32,146 nucleotides of DNA. Origin: Candidatus Woesebacteria bacterium (lineage in GTDB: Bacteria; Patescibacteriota; Microgenomatia; Woykebacterales; 2-01-FULL-43-14). The stretch's first letter is position 1. Each line of letters opens with the position of its first letter. Below, one piece after another: positions 12,879-20,784 of the stretch. Location: assembly GCA_020060105.1 (NCBI GenBank), contig JAGVAV010000037.1:1-32146 (forward strand), given 5' to 3'. The notes beneath the pieces are model-generated. The model was not told the origin of the DNA. It searched no databases and was given only the letters and a program-made list of their open reading frames with translations. Both the position numbers and the translations under genes were made by a program.

Positions 12879-14940
12879 ACCTTAAGTCAACACTATACAC
12901 CTTTGGCCCGGCAACCACAAATAGCTTTTGACGCGTCTCATCAGCGGCCAGATCAGCCGCGGACGAAAACTTCTCCGAAACATACTGGCCGACAAAGTTG
13001 CCACTTTTACTAATCACCACCACCCGCTGATTACCCTTATCTAAAATGTAGAGATTTGCCAGATTCTCACCGGTGTAAATTTTCGTCGGGTTTTTAAAGT
13101 TCCCCTCCAAACCGGCAACCCTAAAATCTTCTCGCTGACCTTGGTTAAATTTAAACAAGCCCCCATCAGAGGTTAATACCCAGATGGACCCATCAATGGC
13201 TAGGCTAACCGCCTTGGATAAATCAACTTTTTCTTTATCGGAAAAATAATTTCTGCCCGCGCTATAGCCGTCATCCGTGGGCAGATATTTCCAAATGGCA
13301 TTTCCTCCTGTATCCAGTAAGTAAAGATTCTTATGGTAAGCTTCCAAATCAACGATATTTTGCCACTCGGAACTGAAATCAACGATCGGATAAGCGGAAT
13401 TTGTATTAAGATTATACCGAATCAGACCTGAAGAGCCGCTGAAAATATAAAGATACTGCTCATAGCTGGTCAGAAAAAACGGTTGAGGAAGAGTCGAGGA
13501 ACTTTCTGTTAGCACTTTTGCTTCTTTTGAAGAAAAATCAAGTGAGTACAAGGCTGGGGGGTCTTTACTTAAAACCGCTAGCTTTTGGCCGGTAAGGCTT
13601 AATCCATCCCCTTTCGCCCGGGGGTGAAAATCACTAAGATCATACACGAGAGGAGGATCAGAAATTTGGTGAGCTTGTCTTCCTTGCGTAAAAACCTGGG
13701 CCGCTAAAGATTCTAAAGTTTCCGCTCGTTGATCATCCACCTTTAGCTCTTTGGCTTTACCTAAACTTAATTTAACATCCTCGAGTAAACTTTTCGCCCG
13801 AAGTGGATTTAGGGTGCGCAGTAAAACCGCTTCTTCATATTTGCTTTGAGCCAGGCTCATTAAAGACTCGAACTTTTTCTTTTTTTCCGCCAAATTTTGC
13901 TCTCGAAGCGTCCAGGCAACGCTTCCCGCTAAGATTAGCCCTAAAACTAAGGTTAACAGAAGAACTCTATGTTTCTTTAGTCTTGTTGAGAAAACGAATC
14001 TGCCCAACCTGCCCAAGCCTTGGCGAGGAAGCAGTCCAGTCAAAGGGCTTTCCGCTAACCAATGGCTAAAGCGATTTTTCCACTTCTTTAGCAAAGGAGA
14101 AGAAAAAACCTCCTTCTTCCGGAAAAAATTGTCTGTTTCAGCGAAAGACTTTCTTACCCTTAGATAACTAGTTTTAAGATTAGTGAACAGTATTTTTACT
14201 CTGTCGCTGGAAGGCCTTTTTATCATTGGAGACACATCAACATCCGAAGAGTCATAGGTAAAGACAACTTTTCCTTCTTTTTCCGTAACCTTCTCCACTC
14301 CCAAACGCACCACTAAGCCTACTAGCCCCCGCTGATCCTTGAGCAAATTCGCAAATTTCTCCCCCACCTCTTCCATAGATTCTTCCGCTAATATTGCTTC
14401 GACTGATCGGCTCTGACTTAAAGTTTCTTTAAAGGCTCCGTTAACCAGAAATAGACAATCGTTTTCCTCTAATAACCCCGAAGCGGTTTTCACTGAATCG
14501 GGGCTAGACTGGTCAATCAAATGGAGACGACCCTGTCGGTAAACGCCAAAGTAAGATTCGCCCAATTTGGCCATGTAGGCCACGGCGCCCCAAAGCACCA
14601 CCGCCACCAAGTTAAAATCAATCCCCAAACTCCCCACCGGGGAAGAAGTGGCCAAATCCACCAATCTTTTCCGAGAAACCTCCACCGCTTCCTCTAAAGA
14701 ACCCAAAACTCCCCCACCAAAGTGGCCATAATATTCTTCCTTTAAAGTGCTTAAAACCAGTTTTCCCGCCGCCTCCGTATCAAAACCCTTCGGAGCCTTT
14801 AAATCCACCACGGCAAACAAAAAACCCCGGTTTTTCTTTTCTTCATCAGAAGAGGGGATAACTTGGAAAACTTGGCTCCAAGCCTCAGAAGAAGCCTGGC
14901 TGCTAATTTTTTGGGAGAGAGGGACTAAATACTTTTCCAT
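12871..14940 (-). CDS. PP2C-like domain / transmembrane helix / beta-propeller protein
   Basis: 689 residues. The N-terminal ~215 residues resemble a PPM/PP2C phosphatase fold (FLFAVVDLKAPKGFD at about 40-54; GIDFNLVAVVLWGAVAYMAKLGES at about 106-129; ENDCLFLVNGAFKETLS at about 159-175). One aspartate of the metal site may remain in VVDL, but the DG of the canonical DGMGG and the late T-D-G motif (here VNGAF) are changed, so it may be catalytically dead. A single membrane helix lies at about 324-345 and a coiled segment at 346-400. The C-terminal part (about 440-689) has repeated strand blocks (LYIFSGSSGLIRYNL, LYLLDTGGNAIWKYL, IWVLTSDGGLFKFNQ, LYILDKGNQRVVVIS) typical of an NHL-like propeller, probably outside the membrane. 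Confidence 0.75.
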   Translation of the reverse strand: MEKYLVPLSQKISSQASSEAWSQVFQVIPSSDEEKKNRGFLFAVVDLKAPKGFDTEAAGKLVLSTLKEEYYGHFGGGVLGSLEEAVEVSRKRLVDLATSSPVGSLGIDFNLVAVVLWGAVAYMAKLGESYFGVYRQGRLHLIDQSSPDSVKTASGLLEENDCLFLVNGAFKETLSQSRSVEAILAEESMEEVGEKFANLLKDQRGLVGLVVRLGVEKVTEKEGKVVFTYDSSDVDVSPMIKRPSSDRVKILFTNLKTSYLRVRKSFAETDNFFRKKEVFSSPLLKKWKNRFSHWLAESPLTGLLPRQGLGRLGRFVFSTRLKKHRVLLLTLVLGLILAGSVAWTLREQNLAEKKKKFESLMSLAQSKYEEAVLLRTLNPLRAKSLLEDVKLSLGKAKELKVDDQRAETLESLAAQVFTQGRQAHQISDPPLVYDLSDFHPRAKGDGLSLTGQKLAVLSKDPPALYSLDFSSKEAKVLTESSSTLPQPFFLTSYEQYLYIFSGSSGLIRYNLNTNSAYPIVDFSSEWQNIVDLEAYHKNLYLLDTGGNAIWKYLPTDDGYSAGRNYFSDKEKVDLSKAVSLAIDGSIWVLTSDGGLFKFNQGQREDFRVAGLEGNFKNPTKIYTGENLANLYILDKGNQRVVVISKSGNFVGQYVSEKFSSAADLAADETRQKLFVVAGPKVYSVDLRYE

Positions 14941-14943
14941 TTG

Positions 14944-15183
14944 TTAAAGAATAATTAAAACTACCATTAAGACGAAAACTGAGCCAAGTAAATGTAACCA
15001 AGCAAAGGTTTTTAATATCGGGGACAAATTTGTTCCCAAGACCGCGCTCATTAAATTCACTTGGCGAACGATAACTAAAGCAAAAAGGATGTAGCCTAAA
15101 ACAAAGAGGATCAAAATCGGCTTGACCAGAAACTCTATGTTTAGACTATTTAATAAAGACCCGGTTTCAACTTGGTTAAACAT
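14944..15183 (-). CDS. Small two-helix membrane protein
   Basis: 79 residues with two membrane helices (about 20-42, ILILFVLGYILFALVIVRQV, and 60-79) separated by LMSAVLGTNLSPILKTFAW. It resembles a short family common next to envelope genes in CPR genomes (I think DUF5657; unverified). The start overlaps the PH-domain gene by eight bases and the PP2C-like gene begins three bases after its stop, so translation is probably coupled. Role unknown. Confidence 0.75.
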   Translation of the reverse strand: MFNQVETGSLLNSLNIEFLVKPILILFVLGYILFALVIVRQVNLMSAVLGTNLSPILKTFAWLHLLGSVFVLMVVLIIL

Positions 15184-15775
15184 GATCTCCTCCCTTTCTG
15201 AAAAGAACCCCGCTTACCGACGTCGAACCTTGTTTCTTTTCGATTAACTCGATAATTTTCTTTTGGACAAAGCCTGGATTAGGAACCACCTCAAATTCAA
15301 AGTAGTCATTAACTCCGGCGGTTTGAATCAGCACGTCTCCATAATGAAACATTATCTGAGCCACGCCTCCCATTCGATGAGTCACATCTTGGATCTTCTC
15401 CAACTGGCATTCGGAAATCTGTTTATAAAAAAGACCGAAAAAGTCCACGTCCACCAGTCTTTTGTCTGTGACGATGTAAACGTTAAAGTACCAAGTCAAA
15501 AAGTTTTCCAGTAAAAAGCCAAAGGAAAACAAATACCAGATAAGGAAAGCGGCAATTTGGTAATTGGCCGAAACTTCAATCCCTAATTCCTTGGTTAGAT
15601 AGTCCCCGGAAACGACTAAGACTAAGGGGAGCAAAAGCATTATCGTCCCAAGAGAAAGCCAACCTAAATTAGTCACCCAGTGCCGCCGCATCAAGTAAAG
15701 AACTGTCTCGTTCTTTTCTTGAGTTTCGAAATGAATCCCGACAGGTTTTTCAACGAAAGAAGCCAAAGCACTCAT
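15176..15775 (-). CDS. Membrane protein with bacterial PH-like domain
   Basis: 199 residues. Two membrane helices in the first half (about 35-58, LGWLSLGTIMLLLPLVLVVSG, and about 73-92, IAAFLIWYLFSFGFLLENFL) are followed by a bacterial pleckstrin-homology-like region (about 95-185) with YIVTDKRLVDVDFFGLFYKQISECQLEKIQDVTH and GDVLIQTAGVNDYFEFEVVPNP, the pattern of the bPH_2/YdbT family. Its function is unknown; such domains sit at the inner face of the membrane. It follows the SpoIID-type gene by 18 bases in the same operon. Confidence 0.82.
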   Translation of the reverse strand: MSALASFVEKPVGIHFETQEKNETVLYLMRRHWVTNLGWLSLGTIMLLLPLVLVVSGDYLTKELGIEVSANYQIAAFLIWYLFSFGFLLENFLTWYFNVYIVTDKRLVDVDFFGLFYKQISECQLEKIQDVTHRMGGVAQIMFHYGDVLIQTAGVNDYFEFEVVPNPGFVQKKIIELIEKKQGSTSVSGVLFRKGGDHV

Positions 15776-15793
15776 AAAAGCATCTTTATTCTA

Positions 15794-17593
15794 TCACTCT
15801 CTCAAAACATCGTAAAGGGAAGTCCAAATCACCAAAGTCCCTAAAGATCTTAGGTTAAACATCGAGCGAAACTTCGCCCCGTCAAAGTCTTTTACTGCGT
15901 AATTTGCGCTAGTCACCCGAACAATGTTGGTAAAGCCAGCGCCATCCTGAAACATTTGAATGCTGCTAATCGCCCCTATTTCCTTGATACCTTCCTTGGC
16001 CAAGGCCTCCTTCACCGCGGCCATGCTCCAACCGCCTTTGTCCGGCTGGGTCAAATACTGATTATAGGAACTGGCCTTTTCCGAAAGGAGCAACGCGTTA
16101 AATATATCTTCTGTCTCCTCTTCAGTCATCCACGCGTTTCCGCGTGGCCCCGCCCCCCAAGCTTTGTGGAACCAAGGTGAGTCGCCGTACTTTGGCCCAT
16201 CGTAAGCTTCTCCCGGCCAATCGCCAGCCGTGTCTTTGACCCGCTTGGTCCAAGGCCGCTCCCCGCCCCAGACATCGCCGGAAGTGCGGGTGTAACCGCC
16301 ATCCGTCGAAGAGTACCAGGCGGTAATTGGTTTTCCCTGATAGAGCATAACCATTCCCCGAGTCTCTTCAACCGCCCTTTCCCAATTGCCACCTTTATTG
16401 CGGCCCAAGTATACCTGGCAGTTTTGATCGGTACAAATCGGGGTGGGAGTAGCTTTCTCCGTCAAACCGCCGCTACCCCAAGAATAATAGATGTAATTTA
16501 AGGCAAAGGTTCGGGCGGCCACCGCCTGAGCCTTCAAGGCTTCCATTCCCCCGCTGTCTCCCCAGGAAGAAGGCATCTCGCCAATTCCTTTCAGATAATC
16601 ATCTTCCAAAGATATTTCTCCGTACCCAACCACCGGAATAGTCGGGTGAGGCTCAAACTTTTCAAGGCTAATGTTGTCATAATAAGCCTTAAGGATTGTT
16701 TGGTAGTCTTGTCCCGCCTTGGCCCGACCGTAAGCCCCATACTGGTTCATCCCCACCCGGTGAGGATACCCGTAAGTGAAAAAAGCATACGCCGGAGAGA
16801 ATCCGGGAGCCGGCAAAGTTTGCTTGTCTTGTTCGGCGCTCCCCACGGTAATTAGCTCCGAAGTCGCGGCCATTTTTTGGCGGATCAACTCCTGCTGCCG
16901 GGCGGTCAAATCCTTAATACTGTTTTGGATGCTAGATAGCTGGCCGCTGAGAGCGTTTTTCTGACTTGAGGCCTCGTTAATTTGCCGTTGAGTCTGATAA
17001 GCTTGAGCCTGAAGCTGCTTTTTCAGAGAAGCAATCTTGGCTAGATTTTCTTCTAGACTTTTTTTAATTTCTTCGGTTGACCTTTTATCCTCTTCAAACC
17101 GGGCGATTTCCTGATTTAAAGCGGTGATCGTTCTTTTCGCTTCGTTTAACATCGCGTTCTGAAAGGCGAGATTTTGGGCCGATTCGGAAAACTTATCGGA
17201 GGAAAGAAGCAGGTCGACTATGCTGGCATGGGAACGTTTGTAATAACTGCGGACGGTGCTGTCACGGAAATCTTGCTGGCGGGCTAGTTTCTCTTGGCGG
17301 TCTTTGAGGTTATTTTCCACTTCGGTTAACTTCTCCTTGGTTTCCTTTACTTGGGCGTCGAGTTCGTCAATCTGCTTCTGAGTCGTCCAGATCTGACCGG
17401 AGAGATTCTTTAACTTTTTGGTCAGATCCTCTTGTTGTTTCTTCAACTGCTCGATCTTGCTCTGGGTCTGCTGATATTCAGATTGTTTTTGCTGAAGCTG
17501 ATTCTCGACCTCGTCAAGCTCATCCGCCTTGGCAGGGATCAAAAAAAGGTTAAAAATGAAGATAATTGTGACAAACAAGGCCGCCCTTCTCAT
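15794..17593 (-). CDS. Exported coiled-coil protein with SpoIID/LytB-type domain
   Basis: 599 residues: signal peptide (1-23), a long coiled coil (about 25-245) like the regulatory N-terminus of PcsB/CwlO proteins, then a SpoIID-type domain. SpoIID trims denuded peptidoglycan as a lytic transglycosylase; the catalytic Glu corresponds to E339 in DDYLKGIGEMP, and ALKAQAVAARTFAL follows. The order is permuted relative to sporulation SpoIID: the YGYPHRVGMNQYGAYGRAK segment (H278), normally near the C-terminus, comes first. AAGGCGAG precedes the ATG. It heads the minus-strand operon ending with smpB and is divergent from the pilin array, so it may remodel the wall for it. Confidence 0.88.
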   Translation of the reverse strand: MRRAALFVTIIFIFNLFLIPAKADELDEVENQLQQKQSEYQQTQSKIEQLKKQQEDLTKKLKNLSGQIWTTQKQIDELDAQVKETKEKLTEVENNLKDRQEKLARQQDFRDSTVRSYYKRSHASIVDLLLSSDKFSESAQNLAFQNAMLNEAKRTITALNQEIARFEEDKRSTEEIKKSLEENLAKIASLKKQLQAQAYQTQRQINEASSQKNALSGQLSSIQNSIKDLTARQQELIRQKMAATSELITVGSAEQDKQTLPAPGFSPAYAFFTYGYPHRVGMNQYGAYGRAKAGQDYQTILKAYYDNISLEKFEPHPTIPVVGYGEISLEDDYLKGIGEMPSSWGDSGGMEALKAQAVAARTFALNYIYYSWGSGGLTEKATPTPICTDQNCQVYLGRNKGGNWERAVEETRGMVMLYQGKPITAWYSSTDGGYTRTSGDVWGGERPWTKRVKDTAGDWPGEAYDGPKYGDSPWFHKAWGAGPRGNAWMTEEETEDIFNALLLSEKASSYNQYLTQPDKGGWSMAAVKEALAKEGIKEIGAISSIQMFQDGAGFTNIVRVTSANYAVKDFDGAKFRSMFNLRSLGTLVIWTSLYDVLRE

Positions 17594-17731
17594 CTCGCCT
17601 TCATTCTAACTCAAATGGCGGTTAAGAGCAACCCCGTTAGAACTCTGGAGACCAACATTTACGACTAACAGTTTCAACGAAGAACTATTCTTTAGGATGA
17701 CGCTTCTAAGTCAATGGTTAAACGAGGTAAG

Positions 17732-17760
17732 TTGACAAACAGGCAGGAAAACAGTAAGAT
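17732..17760 (+). promoter_or_regulatory. Promoter of the pilin-like gene array
   Basis: TTGACA (17732-17737), a 17-base spacer and TAAGAT (17755-17760), 35 bases before the GTG at 17796. No CCTATA box. The divergent intergenic stretch 17594-17795 otherwise shows nothing clear. Confidence 0.75.
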
Positions 17761-17795
17761 TTGGATAGTTAGTCAGCGAGACAAATGAGGGCCCT

Positions 17796-18164
17796 GTGAA
17801 AAAAACGGTAGTGACAACTTCTTTCTTTTTAGCTTTCTCTTTGTTTTTATTGGTTGTTGGCGCAAGCCCCACGTTGGCTCAATGCGTCCCCACAGAACTT
17901 GGCTGTATCCCTACTAACCCTGCCGCTTTTGTTAACTGGGGGCTAAAAATTGCCATCGGCATCGCCGGAGGGGTCGCTTTCCTCCTAATTGTTCTTGGGG
18001 CATTTAAGATATTAACCAGTAGCGGAGACCCGAAAGCCCTGCAAGACGGAAAGGATCAAATCACGAGCGCCATTGCCGGGTTATTTATAATTATCTTCTC
18101 CGTTCTCATTCTTGAATTCCTTGGTTTTAGAGTGTTACAGCTTCCCGGCTGGGGGATAAGATAA
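17796..18164 (+). CDS. T4SS-pilin-like protein 1 (with signal peptide)
   Basis: 122 residues from GTG, with GAGG upstream. Signal peptide about 1-29 (ending TLAQ), then two membrane helices (about 45-70 and 88-110) around the family signature GAFKILTSSGDPKALQDGKDQI. This is the VirB2/TrbC-like pilin fold abundant in CPR genomes (PF18895 type): small hydrophobic subunits that polymerise into a pilus or channel. First gene of a row of eight; its TAA shares a base with the ATG of the next gene, so the two are translationally coupled. Assignment rests on the signature and topology. Confidence 0.85.
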   Translation: MKKTVVTTSFFLAFSLFLLVVGASPTLAQCVPTELGCIPTNPAAFVNWGLKIAIGIAGGVAFLLIVLGAFKILTSSGDPKALQDGKDQITSAIAGLFIIIFSVLILEFLGFRVLQLPGWGIR

Positions 18165-18475
18165 TGATGATTTACAACTTAGTTCTTCCCGGAATCGAAG
18201 ATATTCCCTTCGAAGATATCCTAAACCCAACCAAAATCAAAGATATCGGCGGCTTGGTTTCGCTTCTTCTTCCAATTCTCTTCATTCTTGCCGGAATTGC
18301 GTTACTCTTCTACCTAATTGCGGGAGGACTAAAGTTTATCACCTCAACCGGAGATCCAAAGGCCATTCAAAGCGCTAAAAATACGATTGTTTACGCCTTG
18401 GTTGGCTTCTTTGTGGTCTTTTCAAGTTTTTTTGTGCTTAAAATCGTTAGTACAATTTTTAATTTAGGCTTTTGA
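18164..18475 (+). CDS. T4SS-pilin-like protein 2
   Basis: 103 residues, start overlapping the previous stop (TAATG). No cleavable signal peptide; helices at about 33-55 and 77-100 flank GGLKFITSTGDPKAIQSAKNTI. An acidic N-terminus (IEDIPFEDILNPTKIKDIG) replaces the signal peptide of copy 1. Ends with TGA, confirming that TGA is a stop in this genome. Confidence 0.85.
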   Translation: MMIYNLVLPGIEDIPFEDILNPTKIKDIGGLVSLLLPILFILAGIALLFYLIAGGLKFITSTGDPKAIQSAKNTIVYALVGFFVVFSSFFVLKIVSTIFNLGF

Positions 18476-18484
18476 GAGTTTTTT

Positions 18485-18883
18485 ATGAAAGTGATTTCTT
18501 TTTTAATCCTTAGTCTCATCTTCTTAGTAGTTGCCTCATCCCCTTTTCAGTGGGGCAGTTACTCCTTAATTTCCTCCGCTCACGCGACAGTCGATATCAG
18601 CCAGATCTTTACTTTCGGTGGCCGGGCAATCGGTTCGTTGTTCGGAAACCTTGGTGATTTTGTTACCCTTCTCATACGGGCGGTTTTTGCCGGAGTAGGA
18701 CTGATCTTCCTCGCCTACTTCTTGTTAGGGGGGTTCAAATATATCACTTCCGCTGGAGACCCCAAAGCGGCAAAAGCGGCCAGAGACACCTTAACAAACG
18801 CCGCCCTGGGCCTTATAATAGTTATTGGCAGCGTCTTTGTTGTGAGAATAGTTCAAGTAATCACTGGCGTTAGAATATTTTAA
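18485..18883 (+). CDS. T4SS-pilin-like protein 3 (with signal peptide)
   Basis: 132 residues. Signal peptide about 1-35 (ending SAHA), then helices at about 66-86 and 107-128 flanking GGFKYITSAGDPKAAKAARDTL. Ten bases after the previous gene; the upstream region is T-rich with only GAG as a possible ribosome binding site. Confidence 0.85.
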   Translation: MKVISFLILSLIFLVVASSPFQWGSYSLISSAHATVDISQIFTFGGRAIGSLFGNLGDFVTLLIRAVFAGVGLIFLAYFLLGGFKYITSAGDPKAAKAARDTLTNAALGLIIVIGSVFVVRIVQVITGVRIF

Positions 18884-18898
18884 TTATTGGAGAAACTT

Positions 18899-19225
18899 AT
18901 GTCGCCCGAAGATGTCATCGGATTAATAACCTTTAATTACCTCGGAAATTTTGGCGGGCCAGGAGGATTAGCCGCTTTTATCGGCACTTTATGGACCACC
19001 GTCATCATCGTCGCCGGGCTGGCTTTCCTGGTCTACTTCCTCGTTGGAGGGTTGCAGTGGTTAACCAGCGGTGGGGACAAAATCGCCCTTGAAAGCGCTC
19101 GGGGAAAAATCACCAACGCTTTAATCGGTTTAGTCATTATCGTCTCAAGTTTTGCGGTTATTAAGATCGTTGAGGTGGTTCTCGGAATTGACATAACGGA
19201 TCTTAACTGGCCAACACCTTTTTAA
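18899..19225 (+). CDS. T4SS-pilin-like protein 4
   Basis: 108 residues from ATG 18899, chosen because GGAG (18888-18891) lies seven bases upstream; a TTG at 18887 would be in frame but includes the site. No signal peptide; helices at about 29-52 and 76-98 flank GGLQWLTSGGDKIALESARGKI. From this copy onward the signature carries W and SGGDK rather than F/Y and GDP, marking a second subgroup. Confidence 0.85.
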   Translation: MSPEDVIGLITFNYLGNFGGPGGLAAFIGTLWTTVIIVAGLAFLVYFLVGGLQWLTSGGDKIALESARGKITNALIGLVIIVSSFAVIKIVEVVLGIDITDLNWPTPF

Positions 19226-19239
19226 GTTAGGCTTATTAT

Positions 19240-19713
19240 ATGATTAGTTATTCAGAAAAGTTAAAGATTAAATTTATTAAAGTAATCTTAAAACTGCAGG
19301 TTTTGTTAAGTCTGCTCATCCTCTTCCTAAGCTCAACTGTTGTAAAGCCGGCTCGGGGGGCAAATGACCCAGGAACAGGAGCCGCTGGTCACCCCAATCT
19401 ACTAGTTTTTGGAGATATTGCCAACTGGGTCATCGCGCCTTTCCGGGACATAGGACAAGTAATCACCAGCCTTCTACAAGCCGCTATCTTTGTTGGTGGT
19501 TTACTCTTCTTTATCTTCTTTCTTATTGGCGGTTTGCAGTGGATTACCAGCGGTGGAGATAAAGAAGCGGTTACCGCGGCGAGAAACAAAATCGTTAACG
19601 CCCTAATCGGCCTGGTCATCCTGGTAGGAGCTTTTTCCGTGATAAAGATCATCGAAGTTATCTTTGGGGTTTGTATAATCTCCGGGTGTAAAATCCCCGG
19701 ACCGACTCCTTAA
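19240..19713 (+). CDS. T4SS-pilin-like protein 5 (with signal peptide)
   Basis: 157 residues, the longest of the row. Basic N-terminus and signal peptide (about 1-40, through ...LSSTVVKPARGA), an extracytoplasmic stretch, then helices at about 82-105 and 125-146 flanking GGLQWITSGGDKEAVTAARNKI. It ends in VCIISGCKIPGPTP with two cysteines six apart and a proline-rich tail, also seen in the next gene. Confidence 0.85.
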   Translation: MISYSEKLKIKFIKVILKLQVLLSLLILFLSSTVVKPARGANDPGTGAAGHPNLLVFGDIANWVIAPFRDIGQVITSLLQAAIFVGGLLFFIFFLIGGLQWITSGGDKEAVTAARNKIVNALIGLVILVGAFSVIKIIEVIFGVCIISGCKIPGPTP

Positions 19714-19729
19714 GAAAGGGGGTGTGACT

Positions 19730-20038
19730 ATGAGAATCGACCCGCTTAACCCGAATTTGTTTTCTTTCACTAATCTTGGACAGCTACTGTCCGTCTTGTT
19801 GCAGGCGGCAATTATTTTCGGCGGGATATTCTTCTTTATTTTTCTGATTATCGGAGGGCTTCAGTGGGTTACAAGCGGTGGGGATAAAGAAGCCGTCGCT
19901 TCGGCAAGAAACAAAATTACGAGTGGGCTTGTCGGCCTCATCATCCTTGTTGGTGCTTTCGCTGTTATTAAGATAGTTGAAACTTTATTCGGAGTTTGTA
20001 TAATCTCCGGCTGTGAAGTTCCTAGACCGACTTCTTAA
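19730..20038 (+). CDS. T4SS-pilin-like protein 6
   Basis: 102 residues from ATG 19730, with AAAGGGGG eight bases upstream; the in-frame GTG at 19724 is too close to that site. No signal peptide. Helices at about 22-45 and 69-90 flank GGLQWVTSGGDKEAVASARNKI. Ends VCIISGCEVPRPTS, matching the cysteine-pair tail of copy 5. Confidence 0.85.
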   Translation: MRIDPLNPNLFSFTNLGQLLSVLLQAAIIFGGIFFFIFLIIGGLQWVTSGGDKEAVASARNKITSGLVGLIILVGAFAVIKIVETLFGVCIISGCEVPRPTS

Positions 20039-20053
20039 GAAAGGGGGTGAACC

Positions 20054-20467
20054 ATGAAACTACCAGCATATTTCAAACCGGCAGTTGCGGCAATTTCAAC
20101 GCTTTATTTAACCGTTTTTAGCGCCACGATTACCTTGGCCCAAAGCGTTCAGTCAGTTCCAAAAACGGCCACGCCATTTCCCGAACTGGGCCAACTAATC
20201 GCCAACGTCGTCGCCATCGTCATTTTCTTGGCGGCCCTGCTTGTTTTTATCTTCCTGCTCATCGGGGGGCTGCAATGGATCACCAGCGGTGGGGATAAAG
20301 CGGCCGCCCAGGCGGCTAGGGATCGGATCACTTCGGCTTTAGTGGGTTTGGTTATTGTCGTCGCCGCTTTCGCCTTGATGCTAATTATCGAAAGAGTCTT
20401 TGGGGTTAGCGTTCTAGGCGGGTTCAACCCCCCAACCGCACCAAACACCGTCGGTAGGCCTGGTTGA
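20054..20467 (+). CDS. T4SS-pilin-like protein 7 (with signal peptide)
   Basis: 137 residues; strong AAAGGGGGTGA upstream, like copy 6. Signal peptide about 1-30 (ending TLAQ), helices at about 52-75 and 97-118 flanking GGLQWITSGGDKAAAQAARDRI, and a proline-rich tail (PPTAPNTVGRPG). Very close to copy 8 at 20785 in both protein and DNA, so one is a recent duplicate. A terminator follows (20501-20533). Confidence 0.85.
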   Translation: MKLPAYFKPAVAAISTLYLTVFSATITLAQSVQSVPKTATPFPELGQLIANVVAIVIFLAALLVFIFLLIGGLQWITSGGDKAAAQAARDRITSALVGLVIVVAAFALMLIIERVFGVSVLGGFNPPTAPNTVGRPG

Positions 20468-20500
20468 TAACTAAAGCAACTTAAACTAAAAACGTTGACG

Positions 20501-20533
20501 AAAAGTTCGCCTTCAAGGGCGAACTTTTCTTTT
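20501..20533 (+). terminator. Intrinsic terminator of the pilin-like array
   Basis: AAAAGTTCGCC (20501-20511) pairs perfectly with GGCGAACTTTT (20518-20528) across a six-base loop, followed by CTTTT. The rest of 20534-20686 in this 317-base gap shows no gene or structure. Confidence 0.85.
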
Positions 20534-20686
20534 ACCAGTCAAGAAATCACCCGCGTAAGAAAAGTGTGTGCGTTTTAAAGCCTTGCCTCAAAAAACTCGA
20601 ATGCAAAAACAACTAACGTCATTTCGAGCGAAAAGAGATGACGAAAGTAAAATGATAAGGATAAGTAGGTTAGACTAGGATCGTTG

Positions 20687-20715
20687 TTGACTAGCTAAAT
20701 CTTAGTTGTTATGAT
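20687..20715 (+). promoter_or_regulatory. Promoter of pilin-like gene 8
   Basis: TTGACT (20687-20692), a 17-base spacer and TATGAT (20710-20715), giving a leader of about 65 bases before the GTG at 20785. Thus copy 8 is expressed separately from the first seven. Confidence 0.7.
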
Positions 20716-20784
20716 GAGGTGTCTAAAATTATATCGCCCCAACTCTAGCTTTTAGTCTGCGTTTCATTAGAAAGGAGCGGGCGA

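Noticed and set aside
17686-17714. Minus-strand TTGACT as a promoter for the SpoIID-type gene
   Set aside because: No acceptable -10 at 16-18 bases; the best match is AGAATA.
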